From Carettochelys insculpta (Eukaryota > Chordata > Testudines > Carettochelyidae), in contig NC_134144.1 of assembly GCF_033958435.1 (NCBI RefSeq), positions 9,976,010 through 10,040,009 on the forward strand: a DNA stretch of 64,000 nt, given 5' to 3'. How positions within the stretch are numbered: the stretch's first letter is position 1; each line of letters starts with the position of its first letter. Position numbers and translations under genes: made by a program. The notes below the pieces were generated by a model, which was not told the origin of the DNA, did no database searches, and worked only from the letters and a program-made list of their open reading frames with translations. Of the stretch, positions 11,839-23,619 are shown piece by piece.

Positions 11839-12239
11839 TTAGCGTGAGATAGATTGTCATCACGTGCAAAGTGTATTCTTGTGCTTAACCTTTGTTTTAA
11901 CTTGTATCATACAGGCACAGATCTGCAGACAGAATTTCCCACAGCTGTGCAGCTTCTTTCAGTATTGTGCCTAGACGAAAAGAGGTGGTTCAATTATATT
12001 CACAAGATGCATGGATCACAACTACTTATTTGCAAGCAAATAAAGGATATTCAGATACAATTCTGTGTTTCCTTTGAAAACGACATTTAACTGCCACTTT
12101 GCAGCACTGTTTTTGGGGGCCTCAGCTGCGTCTGGCTTAAACATCTCCCATTGTATCCCTTGTAGTGATTTTGCTGCTTTAACAGCTCAACCTCTCTGTG
12201 TAGTTGCTTTCATGGAACACATTTCAAGATTCTAGACAG

Positions 12240-13180
12240 TACGGAAGAAATCAACAGATGTAAAGGAGGCTGAATGGGCAAATTAATGGCAAAATAATTG
12301 CTGCTACAATTTCAGACTTGATTAGTGTGTTGTTTAAATTACAGCCCCATCTTAAAAAAAAGGAATAGAGATTTAATAATAATGAAACTCGTAAATAATG
12401 TAACACTCATTTAAATTGTTTCTCATGCAAAATCTCTTAACAGCTAGTGTAAGGGGCGGCTTAATTTTTGGGACAGGATGGCAAATGGGCTGTAAGAGGC
12501 TATATATTATTTATCGCCTCCCTAATGATTCTGACTGTGAGTGACAGATAAGTATCACTCCTCTGTGACATTTTCAGAAGCTGTATAGCCCAAAAATGAC
12601 ATTCGCAATCAGATGCATGTCTGATCGGTGTCTTGCCTTGGGTGGGGTCCCTTCAGGTTTAAGTATGGCGTTCGTGTCGGGGTTGAGCAGCTTTGCTGTA
12701 CTATTCTGTGGCTAAATAGGGCAGCTTATTTTCTGTGGCTGTAAATCTGGCAAGCTTTTAAAAGCGTGGTACACAATAAGCCTATACACAATTTCCCTCC
12801 CCTCTCTCCTATGCAAAGTTAAGGAAATCCCTTTCTATTTTATATATGATCTCAATAAGACAAGAATACTTTTCTTGCTTAAATGAAAGCGTATGTAACC
12901 TATGCAGAACATTCTCTGCCATACAAAAATTTTGATGGCATCACATTGTCATTGCCTTACTTTCTTAATTAGCAGTTCTACTTTGTGGACTGGCAATTTC
13001 ATAACTTGCATGCAAAATTACCAGAGTATCCCTACGCATGCAAAAATCTGAGGGGTTATTTTTAAAGGCCAGCACCTAGATTATCTATTTGAATCAATAC
13101 CTTACATCTGCTATGAGAATGACTGTTGCTATGGGTTACTGCAAAGCAAATGGCAACAATGGCCTGAAATGTCACATCCT
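12240..13180. other. Unique AT-rich sequence, possible conserved non-coding element(s)
   Basis: No repeat recognised. The block has many TAAT/ATTA cores (for example AAATTAATGG and TAATTGCTGC near 12280-12305) and balanced, non-decayed composition, as seen in developmental enhancers. No coding frame. Conservation cannot be judged from one sequence. Confidence 0.25.
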
Positions 13181-14151
13181 CCATTGAGTTAGTGTCTCTC
13201 TGGAGGGATGACCTTTCCTTTTCCTTTCCTTTCCCTCCCCCCCCCCGCCCCGTTTTGTGTATTGGGTATTAAAGGGCGGGGCAGGGGGGTGGGGAGAGAA
13301 ACTGCAACATGGCATGTAAATGCAGCAGCATGCTTCCTACGGTATCCTTGCATCTGTCCTGCCCTAGTCTTCACCTGAAATGTCATCACCACCTGTGGTA
13401 CCCACACCTGAAAGGAACACTCCCACCAGGCTCCCAGAACCTGCACCGCAGAGCCATGGGTAATGATGAAAGTGATTCCACTTTGTCCTTACTCCATTCA
13501 CGTGGGCTATTTAGCTACCCCTGGCTACGGTCCCTTCATCATGACATCAGATGGAATGCCCAAAAAGAAAAAAAAAAGCACAATAAAAATACCTGGCCAG
13601 CAACTGTCATCAAACCCAAAGACAACCAGGGCAACACAGAAGTTCACTTTGGACCCTTTGTTCCCTTTCTAAAATTATTAGTATGGTAATATCCCATGGT
13701 CACTGTTGGTATCCTTGAGTCCCTCTGGATTTTTCTCCCCCTGCCTCCTGGGCTTTTTTATCGATACATTCAATAATTCAGATAAATCCTATTTTAAACA
13801 CACAGGACAGAATTTGCCCCCAGGTTTAAAAACAAATCCCGCCCCATCTGGACAAAGAGGTAGCCATAAAGCATGGACACGCTAAAGAGATGCAATTTGC
13901 ATATTAAAATAAGCTCTACAGATGGGCATTGTTGTTTATTATTTTTTCATCTGGTAATAAAAACACGTTTGGGATGTTACTGTATTGAGTTCATTGGTCC
14001 TGAAAATCCTCTCATTGGAACAATCCTTTATCACACAGTTAAACCTATAGATGTCAGTGTAACTATCTGAATGATCGAAACCATTTGGGAAGGATTTGAG
14101 GGTTGGGTCTTTAAGCACTGACCAACGTTCTGTGTCTATTTGACATTCATT
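13181..14151. other. Unique sequence with short simple runs
   Basis: Holds a CT/C-rich run at about 13210-13250 and G-rich patches at 13273-13295; no gene or element recognised. 11842-12239 also shows nothing. Confidence 0.5.
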
Positions 14152-14757
14152 GAGTGTAGCTTTACACAGCGAAGTTATTTCAAAATAACTAATCCCAGTG
14201 TCTACACAACACAGCTGCTATTTTGAAATAATTTCTAAATAGCAGTTGGCTTATTTCAAAACTGGTAAACATTCTGGCCCTGGCTACACTAATCCCCCCT
14301 CTTTTGGAAGGGGCATGTAAATACAGCTATTCGAAAATGCAAATTAGGTGCTGCTAGGAATATTCAGTGCCTCATTTGCATAATACTGGCCACCCGGCCC
14401 ATTGAAGGTGCTAACTTTGAAATAGAAATATCCATGTAGCCAGGGTTCCTTTGAAGGGGTGCCCTGATTTCGAAAGGACCCTTCTTCCCAAAAAAATGTG
14501 GGAAGCTAGCTCCTAGCTATTTCAAAATAGGAACTCTGTAGACAGGGAATACAGCCCATTTCAAAAAAAGCCAGAGCGTGTCCGGTGGCTCTATTTCAAA
14601 ATAGGCTCATTGTATGTAGACAATGTACTTCGAATCAGCTAAGTGCTATTTGAAAATGCATTTTCGTGCGTAGCAGCATTATTTTGAAACAAGACATTCT
14701 GGGATAGCTCTTCTGGACGAGCTTACTTCAAATTAAAGCTGCTGTGTCGACATACCC
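14152..14757. mobile_element. Palindromic MITE, about 606 bp, degraded
   Basis: The left end (TGTAGCTTTACACAGCG, AAGTTATTTCAAAATAAC) and right end (AAAGCTGCTGTGTCGACATACCC) are inverted copies of the family seen at 11149. The arms hold the same TATTTTGAAATA motifs. No clear duplication remains. Confidence 0.75.
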
Positions 14758-15977
14758 TTCGACCCCAGTTTGGGAAAGCACTTAAGCACATGCTTAATTT
14801 TAAGCAGATTCACAAGTGCCATCGTGGTTAGATATTTTTCTGAACTGTGGTATTAAAGGGACTATAATAGAAACACATGGTGCCGAAACCAATAGAATTA
14901 AACCTGGGATTAATTTAGCCCACCGTTCCTATTGATTGTGTGCAGTACATATATTGTGTTCCTATGCGATGCGAGTTACATCAGCTATATTGATATATTT
15001 TTACAGGAACTTTGTACAGCCCCATGTATATTTATTTTTTCTTTCTTCTGTCGCCATGTGCATTATATAATCTCACACTTGACCAGTTCTCACTAGCCAT
15101 CACCTGCCATGTAATTGTTATGGTTTGTTTATAGATAATTGAAAAAGAAATGTAAACTGGCTGAGATGATTAAGACATACACAGCTGGCGTCAACAGAAA
15201 CTAAGCAAAACGAGAGAGTATTGAGTATGTATGAAAGAAGAGCCTTGTGCTGTTTCATAATGACTCATCTCTGACCCTTATCCTCCAAATTATGCCAAAG
15301 GCAAGTGAGCTGCATTTCAAATCCATGCATCTCTGCCTTGTGGGATTTTTCATACATTATCATTTTCATCTCATTGCCGTCAGGGCTAAAATAAATGTGT
15401 ATATCAATACAGTAACTACAAAGAAGACTCTGTTTTGAAAAGCAGTGGCATTGCCTTATAAATGTCACCAGCTGAGCAGCAGAGTGCTAAGTCATATGTT
15501 ACTACTTCTATTATTGGCCTTTTATTAAAAATACATCTTGCAAATAAATACTTCAAACTCAAAAAAAGAAAAAAAAAACCCACTGCCCCACTGACACCAT
15601 CCTGTACTTCTGGAAAATCTTTATAGATCTGTCAAGAGAATTGAAGTCATATGTATTTTCACACTGTGCAAATGGAATTTACATTTTTTTCTTTTAAGTA
15701 CCATAGTAAAAATTGAGGATTTCTGTCAATATTTAATAACAGCATTTATTAAATTCACTGACATACATTTTCAGCTTTCTGGGGAACTTTGTTACACAGA
15801 AAACACCACCGGGATTAAGCCAAAGCCTATGGAAGTCAATTGGGCAGAGAAGGAAGGAAAATCTTTCCATTGACATCAATGATTTGGATCAGGCCATATC
15901 TTTTGTGTGGCATATATAATACACCTGCATTCAACTGAATGGCTGTGCCCTTCAAGGTCATGACTACACCAGGCAAA
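14758..15977. other. Unique AT-rich sequence, possibly conserved
   Basis: Only a faint old repeat at 14765-14820 (GCACTTAAGCACATGC). The part at about 14930-15240 (TAATTGTTATGG, TAGATAATTG, GATGATTAAG) looks like preserved non-coding sequence. Inference only. Confidence 0.3.
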
Positions 15978-16242
15978 TCTATATTGTCAATAGTAACAGA
16001 GAGGAAGCCGTGCTAGTCTATACACTATCAAAACAAAAAGCATTCAAGTAGCACTTTGAAGACTAGAAGAATAGTTTATTAGGTGAGCTTTCGTGGGACA
16101 GACCCACTTCTTCAGACCATAGCCAGACCAGACCAGACTCAATATTTAAGACACAGAGAACCAAAAACAGTAAGCAAGGAGGACAAATCAGAAAAAGATA
16201 ATCAAGGTGAGCAAATCAGAGAGTGGAGGGGTGGAGGGAAGG

Positions 16243-16758
16243 TCAAGAATTAGATTGAGCCAAGTATGCAAACGAGCCCCTATAGTGACTCAGAAAGTTC
16301 CCATCACGATTTAAACCATGTGTTAACGTGCCGAATTTGAATATAAAAGCCAGCTTGGCTGCTTCTCTTTCCAAAACGGTGCGATAATTCCTCTTCACTA
16401 ACACACATACCTTTAGGTCATTGACAGAATGCCCCATTCCATTAAAATGTTGACTAACTGGTTTGTGGATCTGGAGTGGTTTGATGTCTGTTTTGTGCCC
16501 GTTGACCCTTTGTCTAAGGGAGTTAGAAGTCTGTCCAATATACAAAGCATCTGGGCATTGTTGGCACATGATGGCATATATGATGTTAGTAGAGGAGCAT
16601 GAGAAAGTGCCCGTGATTCTGTGAGTAACCTGGTTAGGTCCAGTGATGGTATTTCCAGAGAAAATATGTGGACAAAGCTGGCAGCCACGGTCTATACCCC
16701 AGGAACACCAGTCCTGGAACCTTCCCCTGCAACAAAGCCCGCTGCCAGCTTTGTCCAC
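16243..16758 (-). pseudogene. PLE GIY-YIG endonuclease domain, left arm
   Basis: A 171-residue open frame on the minus strand. It holds NIIYAIMCQQCP, LYIGQTSNSLRQR and VNGHK, the GIY and YIG motifs with the Cys pair between them that is typical of Penelope-like endonucleases. A late LERE segment and GLNRD carry the expected Glu and Asn. In active PLEs this domain nicks target DNA at the C-terminus of a reverse transcriptase; here the RT is missing, so it is a remnant. The first 30 or so residues run through the dimer junction into the right arm's antisense and are not native. Confidence 0.8.
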
Positions 16759-17183
16759 ATATCTTCTCTGGAAATACCATCACTGAACCTAACCAGGTTA
16801 CTCACAGAATCACGGGCACTTTCTCATGCTGCTCTACTAACATCATATATGCCATCATGTGCCAACAATGCCCAGGTGCTTTGTATATTGGACAGACTTC
16901 TAACTCCCTTAGACAAAGGGTCAACGGGCACAAAACAGACATCAAAACACTCCAGATCCACAAACCAGTTAGTCAACATTTTAATGGAATGGGGCATTCT
17001 GTCAATGACCTCAAGGTATGTGTGTTACTGAAAAGAAATTATCACACCATTTTGGAAAGAGAAGCGGCTGAGCTGGCTTTTATATTCAAATTCGGCACAT
17101 TAACACATGGTTTAAATCGTGATGGGAACTTTCTGAGTCACTATAGGGGCTCGTCTGCGTACTTGGCTCAATCTAATTCTTGA
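16668..17183 (+). pseudogene. PLE GIY-YIG endonuclease domain, right arm
   Basis: A 171-residue frame, the inverted partner of 16243-16758. Residue positions: CQLC at 26-29, NIIYAI at 58-63, Cys65 and Cys68 before LYIGQT (72-77), LRQR at 81-84, His88, His98, His104, Glu130 and Asn150. This is the CCHH-bearing GIY-YIG layout of Penelope-like elements. The first 6 or so residues come from the left arm; from HGLYPRNTSPGTFP onward the sequence looks native. It has no RT domain and no promoter of its own. The frame is intact, which suggests a fairly young insertion. Activity is not implied. Confidence 0.85.
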
Positions 17184-17704
17184 TCTTCCCCCCCCACCCC
17201 TCCACTCTCTGATTTGCTCACCTTGATTATCTTTTTCTGATTTGTCCTCCTTGCTTACTGTTTTTGGTTCTCTGTGTCTTAAATATTGAGTCTGTTCTGG
17301 TCTGGCTATGGTCTGAAGAAGTGGGTCTGTCCCACGAAAGCTCACCTAATAAACCATTTTGCTAGTCTTTAAAGTGCTACTGGACTGTTTTTGGTTTCTA
17401 TATTGTCAATGTACTGGGCACACAGAGACAGAAGTAAATGAAAAGTCATGGTTTGGTGTGGATTGACCACCGCTCTCAATGGCCCCTATGGGAGTGGAAG
17501 GCCCAGTGCTCAGCTACTCGCAGGTTATACAAATAGGTTTTTTTCATAAATAATTTAGGAGCCTGATCTTGCAGTCTCCCCTTGGCAAGAATCCCATGAA
17601 CTTCTTTGGAAGCATTAGGCTAAATACAGGTTTGAGCTCAAATTCCACCCATGTTTTAAGTGACTCTTGTCATTAGATATTGTACTTTGTAGCAATTGCT
17701 ACTC

Positions 17705-18632
17705 TGATTTAGACATTGGCACAGACAGTATGCTCAGAAAATTTGCAGATGATGCCAAGCTGGAAGGGGTTGCAACTGCTTTGGAGGATAGGGTCATTAT
17801 TCAAAAGGATCTGGATAAACTGGAGAAATGGCCTGAGGTAAACAGGATGAAGTTTAATGAGGACAAATGCAAAGTACTCCACTTAGGAAGGAATAATCTA
17901 TTTCACACATACTGACTGGGAAGCAACTGTCTAGCAAGGAGTACTGTGGAAAGTGATCTAAGGGTCATAGTGGACCACAAACTAAATATGAGTCAACAGT
18001 GTGATGCTGTTGCAAAAAAAACGGACATGATTCTGGGATGCATTAACAGCCATGTGGTGAGCAAGACATGATAAGTCATTCTTCTGCTCTACTCTGTGCA
18101 GATTAGACCTCAGTTAGAGTATTGGGTCCAGTTCTGGGCACCACATTTCATGAAAGATGTGGAGTAACTGGAAAAGGTCCAGAGAAGAGAGACAAGAATG
18201 ATTAATGGCCTAGAGAACATGGGCTATGAGGGAAGACTGAAAGAACTGGCTTCTTTAGTTTGGAAAAGAGAAGACTGAGAGGGGACATGATAGCAGTTTA
18301 CAAGTACTTAAAAGAAGGTTACAAGGAGGAGAGAGAAAAATTGTTCTCCTTGGCCTCTGAGGATAGGACAAGAAGCAATGGGCTTCAACTGCTGCAAGAG
18401 AAGTTTAGGTTGGACATTAGGAAAAGCTTCCTAACTGTCAGGGTGGTTAAACACTGGAATAAATTGCCTAGGGAGGTTGTAGAATCTCCATCACTGGAGA
18501 TATTTAAAGCAGGATAGACAGACATCTATCAGGGATGGTACTTGGTGCTGCTGTGAGGGCAAGGACTGGACTTGATGACCTCTCAAGGTCCCTTCCAGTT
18601 CTAGTTTTCTGTGATTTTATGATTCTATGATT
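17705..18632 (+). mobile_element. CR1 LINE fragment, 3' RT end and UTR (+)
   Basis: Begins in reverse transcriptase sequence: the frame at 17667-17915 reads MLRKFADDAKLEGVA, then DLDKLEKWPEVNRMKFNEDKCKVLHLG. The C-terminal region follows (18260-18517, [16 protein letters not shown]), then the 3' UTR ending TTCTATGATT. Stops and frame changes break it. About 930 bp of a CR1 of several kb. Confidence 0.92.
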
Positions 18633-19739
18633 TCATAGCAGATCAGGATCAGGCCATAGGTAGGCTAAATGCAAGGCACAGGAATAATTTGAGTAATAAA
18701 TCTTAGTCATGATGGGCTTGATCCTGCTTGGTGTTTAGCACCTACTGCAAAGCGCTGAGCTCAGTCATCTGCTACTGCAACCAAAAGAAGCAGGTTGCAA
18801 GACTGCAGTTCACCTTGGAAGATCATGCCCTCTGTGGCTGCTGACACAGCAAAAAGAGGACCTTGTAACAAACATTCAAAACAGGAACCCAAGTGTGCGC
18901 ATACCAATATGTATCAATTCTGGACCCATCATGCAGGCTACAACGCCTGACATCAGTGTGAATTTTGCTTCTTTCGGGTCAATCCTATCAGCCCATCGTT
19001 AGACCTGGCTGAAGAGCAAAACAGTTTTTTCCCCAGCTGAACTCAGGTTTGCAACAAAAAAAAGGAAAAATTTTATATTGCCCATAACTGTCTTTTTTGT
19101 TGATGGAAAATAAATTCCAGGACAAAATTTCAGTTAATATTTTAATTGTTCAGTTTTTTGTGTTTGTACTTTGTTTCATGGAGGACAATTTACAAAATCG
19201 GTAAAAATCCCTTTTTGGCTTTTCATGTTAAATTTTATTTTGTTGCAGGAAATTTAGGAAAAAAATCGAATGTTAAAACATTTCCTGCGAAAACTAATTG
19301 CTGTTTTTCAACCAGCTATAAATACGATCGCCCTAATGGCATATCTCTCTTCTCTTTTACTTATCTTTTCTACTGCTGCTTTATTACTTCAGTCTTTTAC
19401 GCAGCGTCTTGGGAATTAAAAACTTGTAATTTTTTAGGAGGTAAGCATAGTGCATGCAGTTTACTGTACAATTTAGAATTTTGCCATATCATCTCAGATG
19501 CTCTGAAGCAGTAAATTTCTATACATTCAGCTTTAAAGGTAGTTACATGTATACACAAATAAAATTTTTACTATCACATATTTTATAGAAATCCAAAAGG
19601 AAATTGTCACCCTTACACACAGAAACACCAAACACGGCAATACAAACACCAGACCTATTAGATACCTAATATCAGCCATTTATAAAATATCCTCCTGTAA
19701 ACCAAATTGTTTTATGGTTAGAAGAGCATTTAATACGTC
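18633..19739. other. Unique AT-rich sequence
   Basis: No repeat or gene recognised. The 122-residue frame at 19146-19514 is AT-rich and without a domain. Confidence 0.5.
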
Positions 19740-19965
19740 ACAAACAGTTTAAAGTTAACATCTTGCATTCAGAGAGATTAATGGCACCCTATTGTATTTC
19801 AATTACTACAAGACACTTCTCAGTAATAAACGATGGCAATTGACTTATTCCCATTAAGTCAATAAAAAGCATCTTGAAAGTGTGATGTATAAGAGCCATT
19901 AACGTGGCATAATGTGATGGCATCGCCCAATGAATTATCAACATTGTTACAAAAATTGTGGCACT
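19740..19965. other. Unique AT-rich block, possible conserved enhancer-like element
   Basis: No repeat recognised. Many homeodomain-type cores (GATTAATGG, AATTACTA, CCATTAAC, GAATTATC) lie within about 220 bp of well-preserved, non-coding sequence roughly 20 kb upstream of KLF7. This is inference from composition only. Confidence 0.25.
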
Positions 19966-20235
19966 GTTACTTCTGCATGGTATTTACATGCACAACTTAC
20001 AGGTTACCTAAGTGATTCCTGTGAGCAACCTCAACAGGTGTAAAACTCCTTCAGTCTTCTCCTGTGCAAAATGGATAACAATATCCACACTACAGCTCAC
20101 CCCAGGGCCTTTCCTTCCGTCCTTCTCTCTTTGCTTTGATTGATGCTTTATTGGACTCACAGATGCGGCCTTACTCAAGACGTAACATTTCTTATTTTCA
20201 TCTAGTGGGTTTCAGTTTATGTCCACAATGGCTGA

Positions 20236-20515
20236 GGGTAGGTCTTCACTAGACGAACAATCAACCCGGTCAGGGTCGATCTTCTAGGTTTCATTTCATG
20301 AGCCTAGTAGGGACACATCAAAACAAACTATCGGGGCTCGGCAGTTGACCCCTGTACACCTCAATATCATGAGGAGTTAGGACCGATGGGAGAAACTCTC
20401 CCATCAACCCCCTCCCCCCATGAGGACGGTCAGGTAAGTTGATTCTAGCTATAAAATTGCTGTAGATATAACTGCGTATCTACAATCAACTTCAAGGCCT
20501 AGTGCAGACCTGGCC
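20236..20515. mobile_element. Small MITE, 280 bp (family copy 2)
   Basis: Same family as 4229-4524. Ends GGGTAGGTCTTCACTAG and CTAGTGCAGACCTGGCC are inverted. TGA flanks both sides (20233-20235, 20516-20518). It shares the GCAGTTGACCCCTGTACACC and GAGGAGTTAGG segments with copy 1. Confidence 0.8.
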
Positions 20516-20850
20516 TGAGTTCCACAACTGGAATCCAGGAATGACGAAAAAGGTCCTCAGTTCTATTGAATAAACAGAGGGTTCCACAGACATACAGAGA
20601 GTTTCTGTGGCTACTACTCTAAAAGCCCACAGGATTTTATCATAGGGGCAGAAGCCATGTCAGAGGCAGGAGGATAGTGGTGGCGGAGGAGGGACAGGAA
20701 CAAGAGGGAACCAACAGGAGTCAGAGCGAGGAACAGTAGGAGCAGGGGTGGAGAATCCTGGCTGGGAGTTAGTGATAGAGAAGGGAACCAGTTAAAATGG
20801 AGGACAGGGCCAGAGCAGAGAGTGTGAAATAGAAGCAGAAGACAACAGAG

Positions 20851-20876
20851 AAGAGAGAGAGAGAGAGAGAGAGAGA
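20851..20876 (+). repeat. (GA)n microsatellite
   Basis: About 13 GA units. Simple sequence; likely length-polymorphic. Confidence 0.9.
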
Positions 20877-20916
20877 CTGAGGTGAATAGGAGAAAGGGAT
20901 CTGTAACACTCTTCTT

Positions 20917-21100
20917 AGGGGAGCGATAGACCAGTAGTTTGAGCAGTGGCCTGGTAAACCCAGGGTCACAAGCTTACTCCTTGGCGGGGGGCATTTAGGA
21001 ATCGGGGCAAATAGATTTAAAAAAAATGGCACTTGGACCTGCCAAGAGAGCAGGGGGCTGGACTCGATGACCTCCCCAGGTCCCTTCCAGTTCTATGAGA
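20917..21100 (+). mobile_element. tRNA-derived SINE with CR1-like tail
   Basis: The head (GGGGAGCGATAGACCAGTAG, GAGCAGTGGCCTGGTAAACC, CAAGCTTACTCCTTGG) resembles a tRNA with degraded A and B boxes. The tail GGGGGCTGGACTCGATGACC followed by TCCCTTCCAGTTCTATGA is the CR1 3' end. This head-tail combination is known from turtle PolIII/SINEs mobilised by CR1. A head-only copy lies at 46570-46669 on the minus strand. Confidence 0.8.
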
Positions 21101-21811
21101 TGGGTATCTCCATATATTTATTTCCTCTAGAACTCAGATTTAAACCCATTGTTTCCAACTCTCAACAATTCTTTGCTGTGTAGCAAATAGCTGTGAAACC
21201 ACATGCCCATCATCACAGATTTACGTGGATGATAACAGCCTTTTATTGCTACCAGTTACTCTGTTGACTCAAGAGGGAGAGAATTGTGGAGCGGAAAATT
21301 CCAACTCTGCAGATGACCAATGGTGGGGGAGGGAAGGCGCAACAAGGTTCTTCTAAGTGTTGCAGGGTTCCCCCCCAAATGTTCCAAGATTTTTTAAAAA
21401 ATTGCAACTTTACATTAAAATTGCCAACTTGAGCCCTCAAAAATAGGTGATGTGGCAGGGGAAAAAGCGTGTGATCATGTCATTAAAGGCATGTATCAGG
21501 CTTCCAAGTTCAGACTGCATAGACATCACAAGGGGCCAACACTCCAGCCTGTGTGTTTTGCAAGTTGCAGAATTTCTTTGGGTGAGGAAACAGCTGTGTG
21601 AGAGGAGGCAGTGAGCAGTGTGGGTGTAGCGCATTAACTAAAGGCTCTGAAAGGCAGCGAAGAGGCTAGCAAGAAGTAAAGGGGAGATACAGCCAATACA
21701 AAGATGGTTAAAGATAACCTGCAAAGAAGCAAAAAAATAGGGCCTGTGTCCTATTTTACTTCTTTATGACGGACGGTTCTTCAGAAGAGATTTTGTCTCA
21801 CATTAGCAATG
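21101..21811. other. No feature recognised
   Basis: Intergenic sequence between the SINE and a MITE. 20519-20850 and 22095-22431 are likewise without supported features. Confidence 0.5.
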
Positions 21812-22094
21812 TTGGTCTTGTCTACGCTCTACATCTGTGCTACCACGGAAGAACAACCCACTTAGGGTCAATCTTCCAGGGTTTGATTTCGCACTTCTAA
21901 CAAGGACACATGAAATCGACCTCTCAAGGGCCACAGTCAACCCCGTACTCCTCATGAGACACAAGGAGTAAGGGACGTTGACGGGAGAAACAGACAAGTT
22001 AGCAGAGTGCAGATATGTTGATTTTAGCTACGGAATCGATGTCACTATAATTGTATATCTGCAGTCAACTTTTTCAGTCAAGTGCAGACATAAC
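21812..22094. mobile_element. Small MITE, about 283 bp (family copy 3)
   Basis: Third member of the 4229/20236 family: GGTCTTGTCTACGCTC at the left, AAGTGCAGACATAAC at the right, with the AGGGTCAATCTTCCAGG and GTTGATTTTAGCTACGGAAT segments inside. Diverged ends make the boundaries approximate. Confidence 0.7.
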
Positions 22095-22431
22095 TGGAGA
22101 GACTATAATTTAGAGAACTAGTTTCTCGTCACTGAACAAATGAAGGCTAATCAACTGAGGGGGAAAGTGATTTATGTTCACACTATTTAAATTTTTTTAT
22201 TGTTAGCATCAATTTAACTCGAGTGCCTGAGAGAAGACGTGGTGAGGAAACTGAATCACCATTGTGGGGGAAATTTCACCATTTTAAAATTTGTTTTCAT
22301 TCCAAATGGGGATAAAGAGTCAAATTTACCATCAAATGGAAATTCGTCAAAACAAAACAAAACAACAACAACCAGGTTCAAACACAAAACCTTTTTGTTT
22401 CAATAATGTCAAACCATTCCTTTTGATAGTG

Positions 22432-22648
22432 TCAAAGGCCATGGATATGATAGCCCCCACCTTTTGAAAGGGGTATGCTAACGAGTCACTTCGGCAGATG
22501 CTAATAAGGTGCTATCATGAATATGCAGCGCCTCATTAACATAGTGGCAGCCACGCGCATTTCGAAAGTGCTGCTTTTGAAATGCACGCTGCTCATGTAG
22601 ATGGGGGCCTTTCAAAAGGCCCCACTGGATTTTGAAAGCCCCTTATTC
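22432..22648. mobile_element. Half of a palindromic MITE (truncated)
   Basis: GGCCATGGATATGATAGCCC, CTTTTGAAAGGGGTATGCTAA, ATGAATATGCAGCGCCTCAT and the GGCCTTTCAAAAGGCCCCAC block correspond to the left arm of the elements at 37703 and 45307. The sequence stops near the family's palindrome centre (CCCCTTATTCCTA), so the right arm is missing. Confidence 0.65.
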
Positions 22649-22987
22649 CTAGAATTAGTCAGTTCCCCTTTTTCTGGGCATCTCTCATCCTTTCTTCTCT
22701 TTACGCGTCTCTTTTCCGGGATCGTTTTCGTCCATTGTTCTTGTCTGTCTGCTCCTTCCAAAGGCGGAGTTGATGTCATAACTGATGGCATATCACTGTG
22801 GGGCCTGGACTCCTTCTGCGCTCTAACTTTGCTGCCACTTGCCCCATTCTCTCTCTTCACTCTGTGCCAGCACCCAAGTTCAGTCCCCTTCAAGGACATC
22901 AGGAAGTAGAGCACCTTGCTCCACTCTGGCCACTAATGTACACCACTGCCTGTTCTGCTGCGCCTCCCACCCAGCTCCATGAGTCAA

Positions 22988-23619
22988 CACAGTAGCCAAC
23001 AAGGCTAATGGCACACGGGGCTGCATTAGTAGGAGCACTGCCAGTGGATCTAAGGAAACAACTATTCCCCTTTATTTGGCACTGGTGAGGCTGCACCTGG
23101 AGTACTGCATCCCAGTTCTAAGGCCCCCATCACAAAAAGGATGTGGACACACTGGAGAGAGTCCAGAGGAGGGCGACAAAAATGATTAGGGGGCTGGAGC
23201 ACATGACTTATAAGGAGAGGCTGAGGGATTTAGGTTTATTTAGTCTACAGAAGAGTGTGGGGGTGGGGGGAAGATTTGATTGCAGCTTTCAACTACCAGA
23301 AGGGGTTTTCCAACAAGGATGGAGAGAGGCTGTTTTCAGTGATGACAGATGGCAGACTGAGGAGCAATGGTCTCAGGCTGGAGTGGGAGAGGTCTAAGTT
23401 GGATATTAGGGAAGACTGTTTCACTAGGAGAGCAGTGAAGCAATGGAATGGGCTACCCAGGGAAGTGGAGGAATCTCCATCCTTAGAGGTTTTTAAGTCC
23501 CAGCTTGACAAAGCCCTGGCTGGATGATTTAGCCGGGGTTGGTTCTGCTTTGAGCAGGGGGTTGGACTAGATGACCTCCTGAGGTCTCTTCCAACCCGAG
23601 GGTTCTATGATTCTATGCA
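22988..23619 (+). mobile_element. CR1 LINE fragment (+)
   Basis: From GTAGCCAACAAGGCTAATGG to the 3' terminus GGGTTCTATGATTCTATG. Coding remnants include [21 protein letters not shown] and, in the next frame, WNGLPREVEESPSLEVF, the usual CR1 C-terminal block. A frameshift in the G-rich run near 23250-23270 separates them. Confidence 0.92.

Larger units (their letters stand above)
15992..17396. mobile_element. Head-to-head inverted dimer of a Penelope-like element
   Basis: Two 5'-truncated copies of one PLE face each other: the left copy (about 15992-16686) reads on the minus strand, the right copy (about 16687-17396) on the plus strand, with 5' ends meeting near 16687. Both carry the GIY-YIG endonuclease region and the 3' region (GTGGGTCTGTCCCACGAAAG). 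The whole dimer sits between one pair of TCTATATTGTCAAT duplications (15978-15991 and 17397-17410), so it entered as one event. The left arm reaches about 35-40 nt further toward the 3' terminus than the right arm. RT coding sequence is absent. Confidence 0.9.

Noticed and set aside
16243..17183. Two host genes encoding a GIY-YIG nuclease in opposite orientation
   Set aside because: The frames are mirror copies within one PLE insertion bounded by a target duplication.
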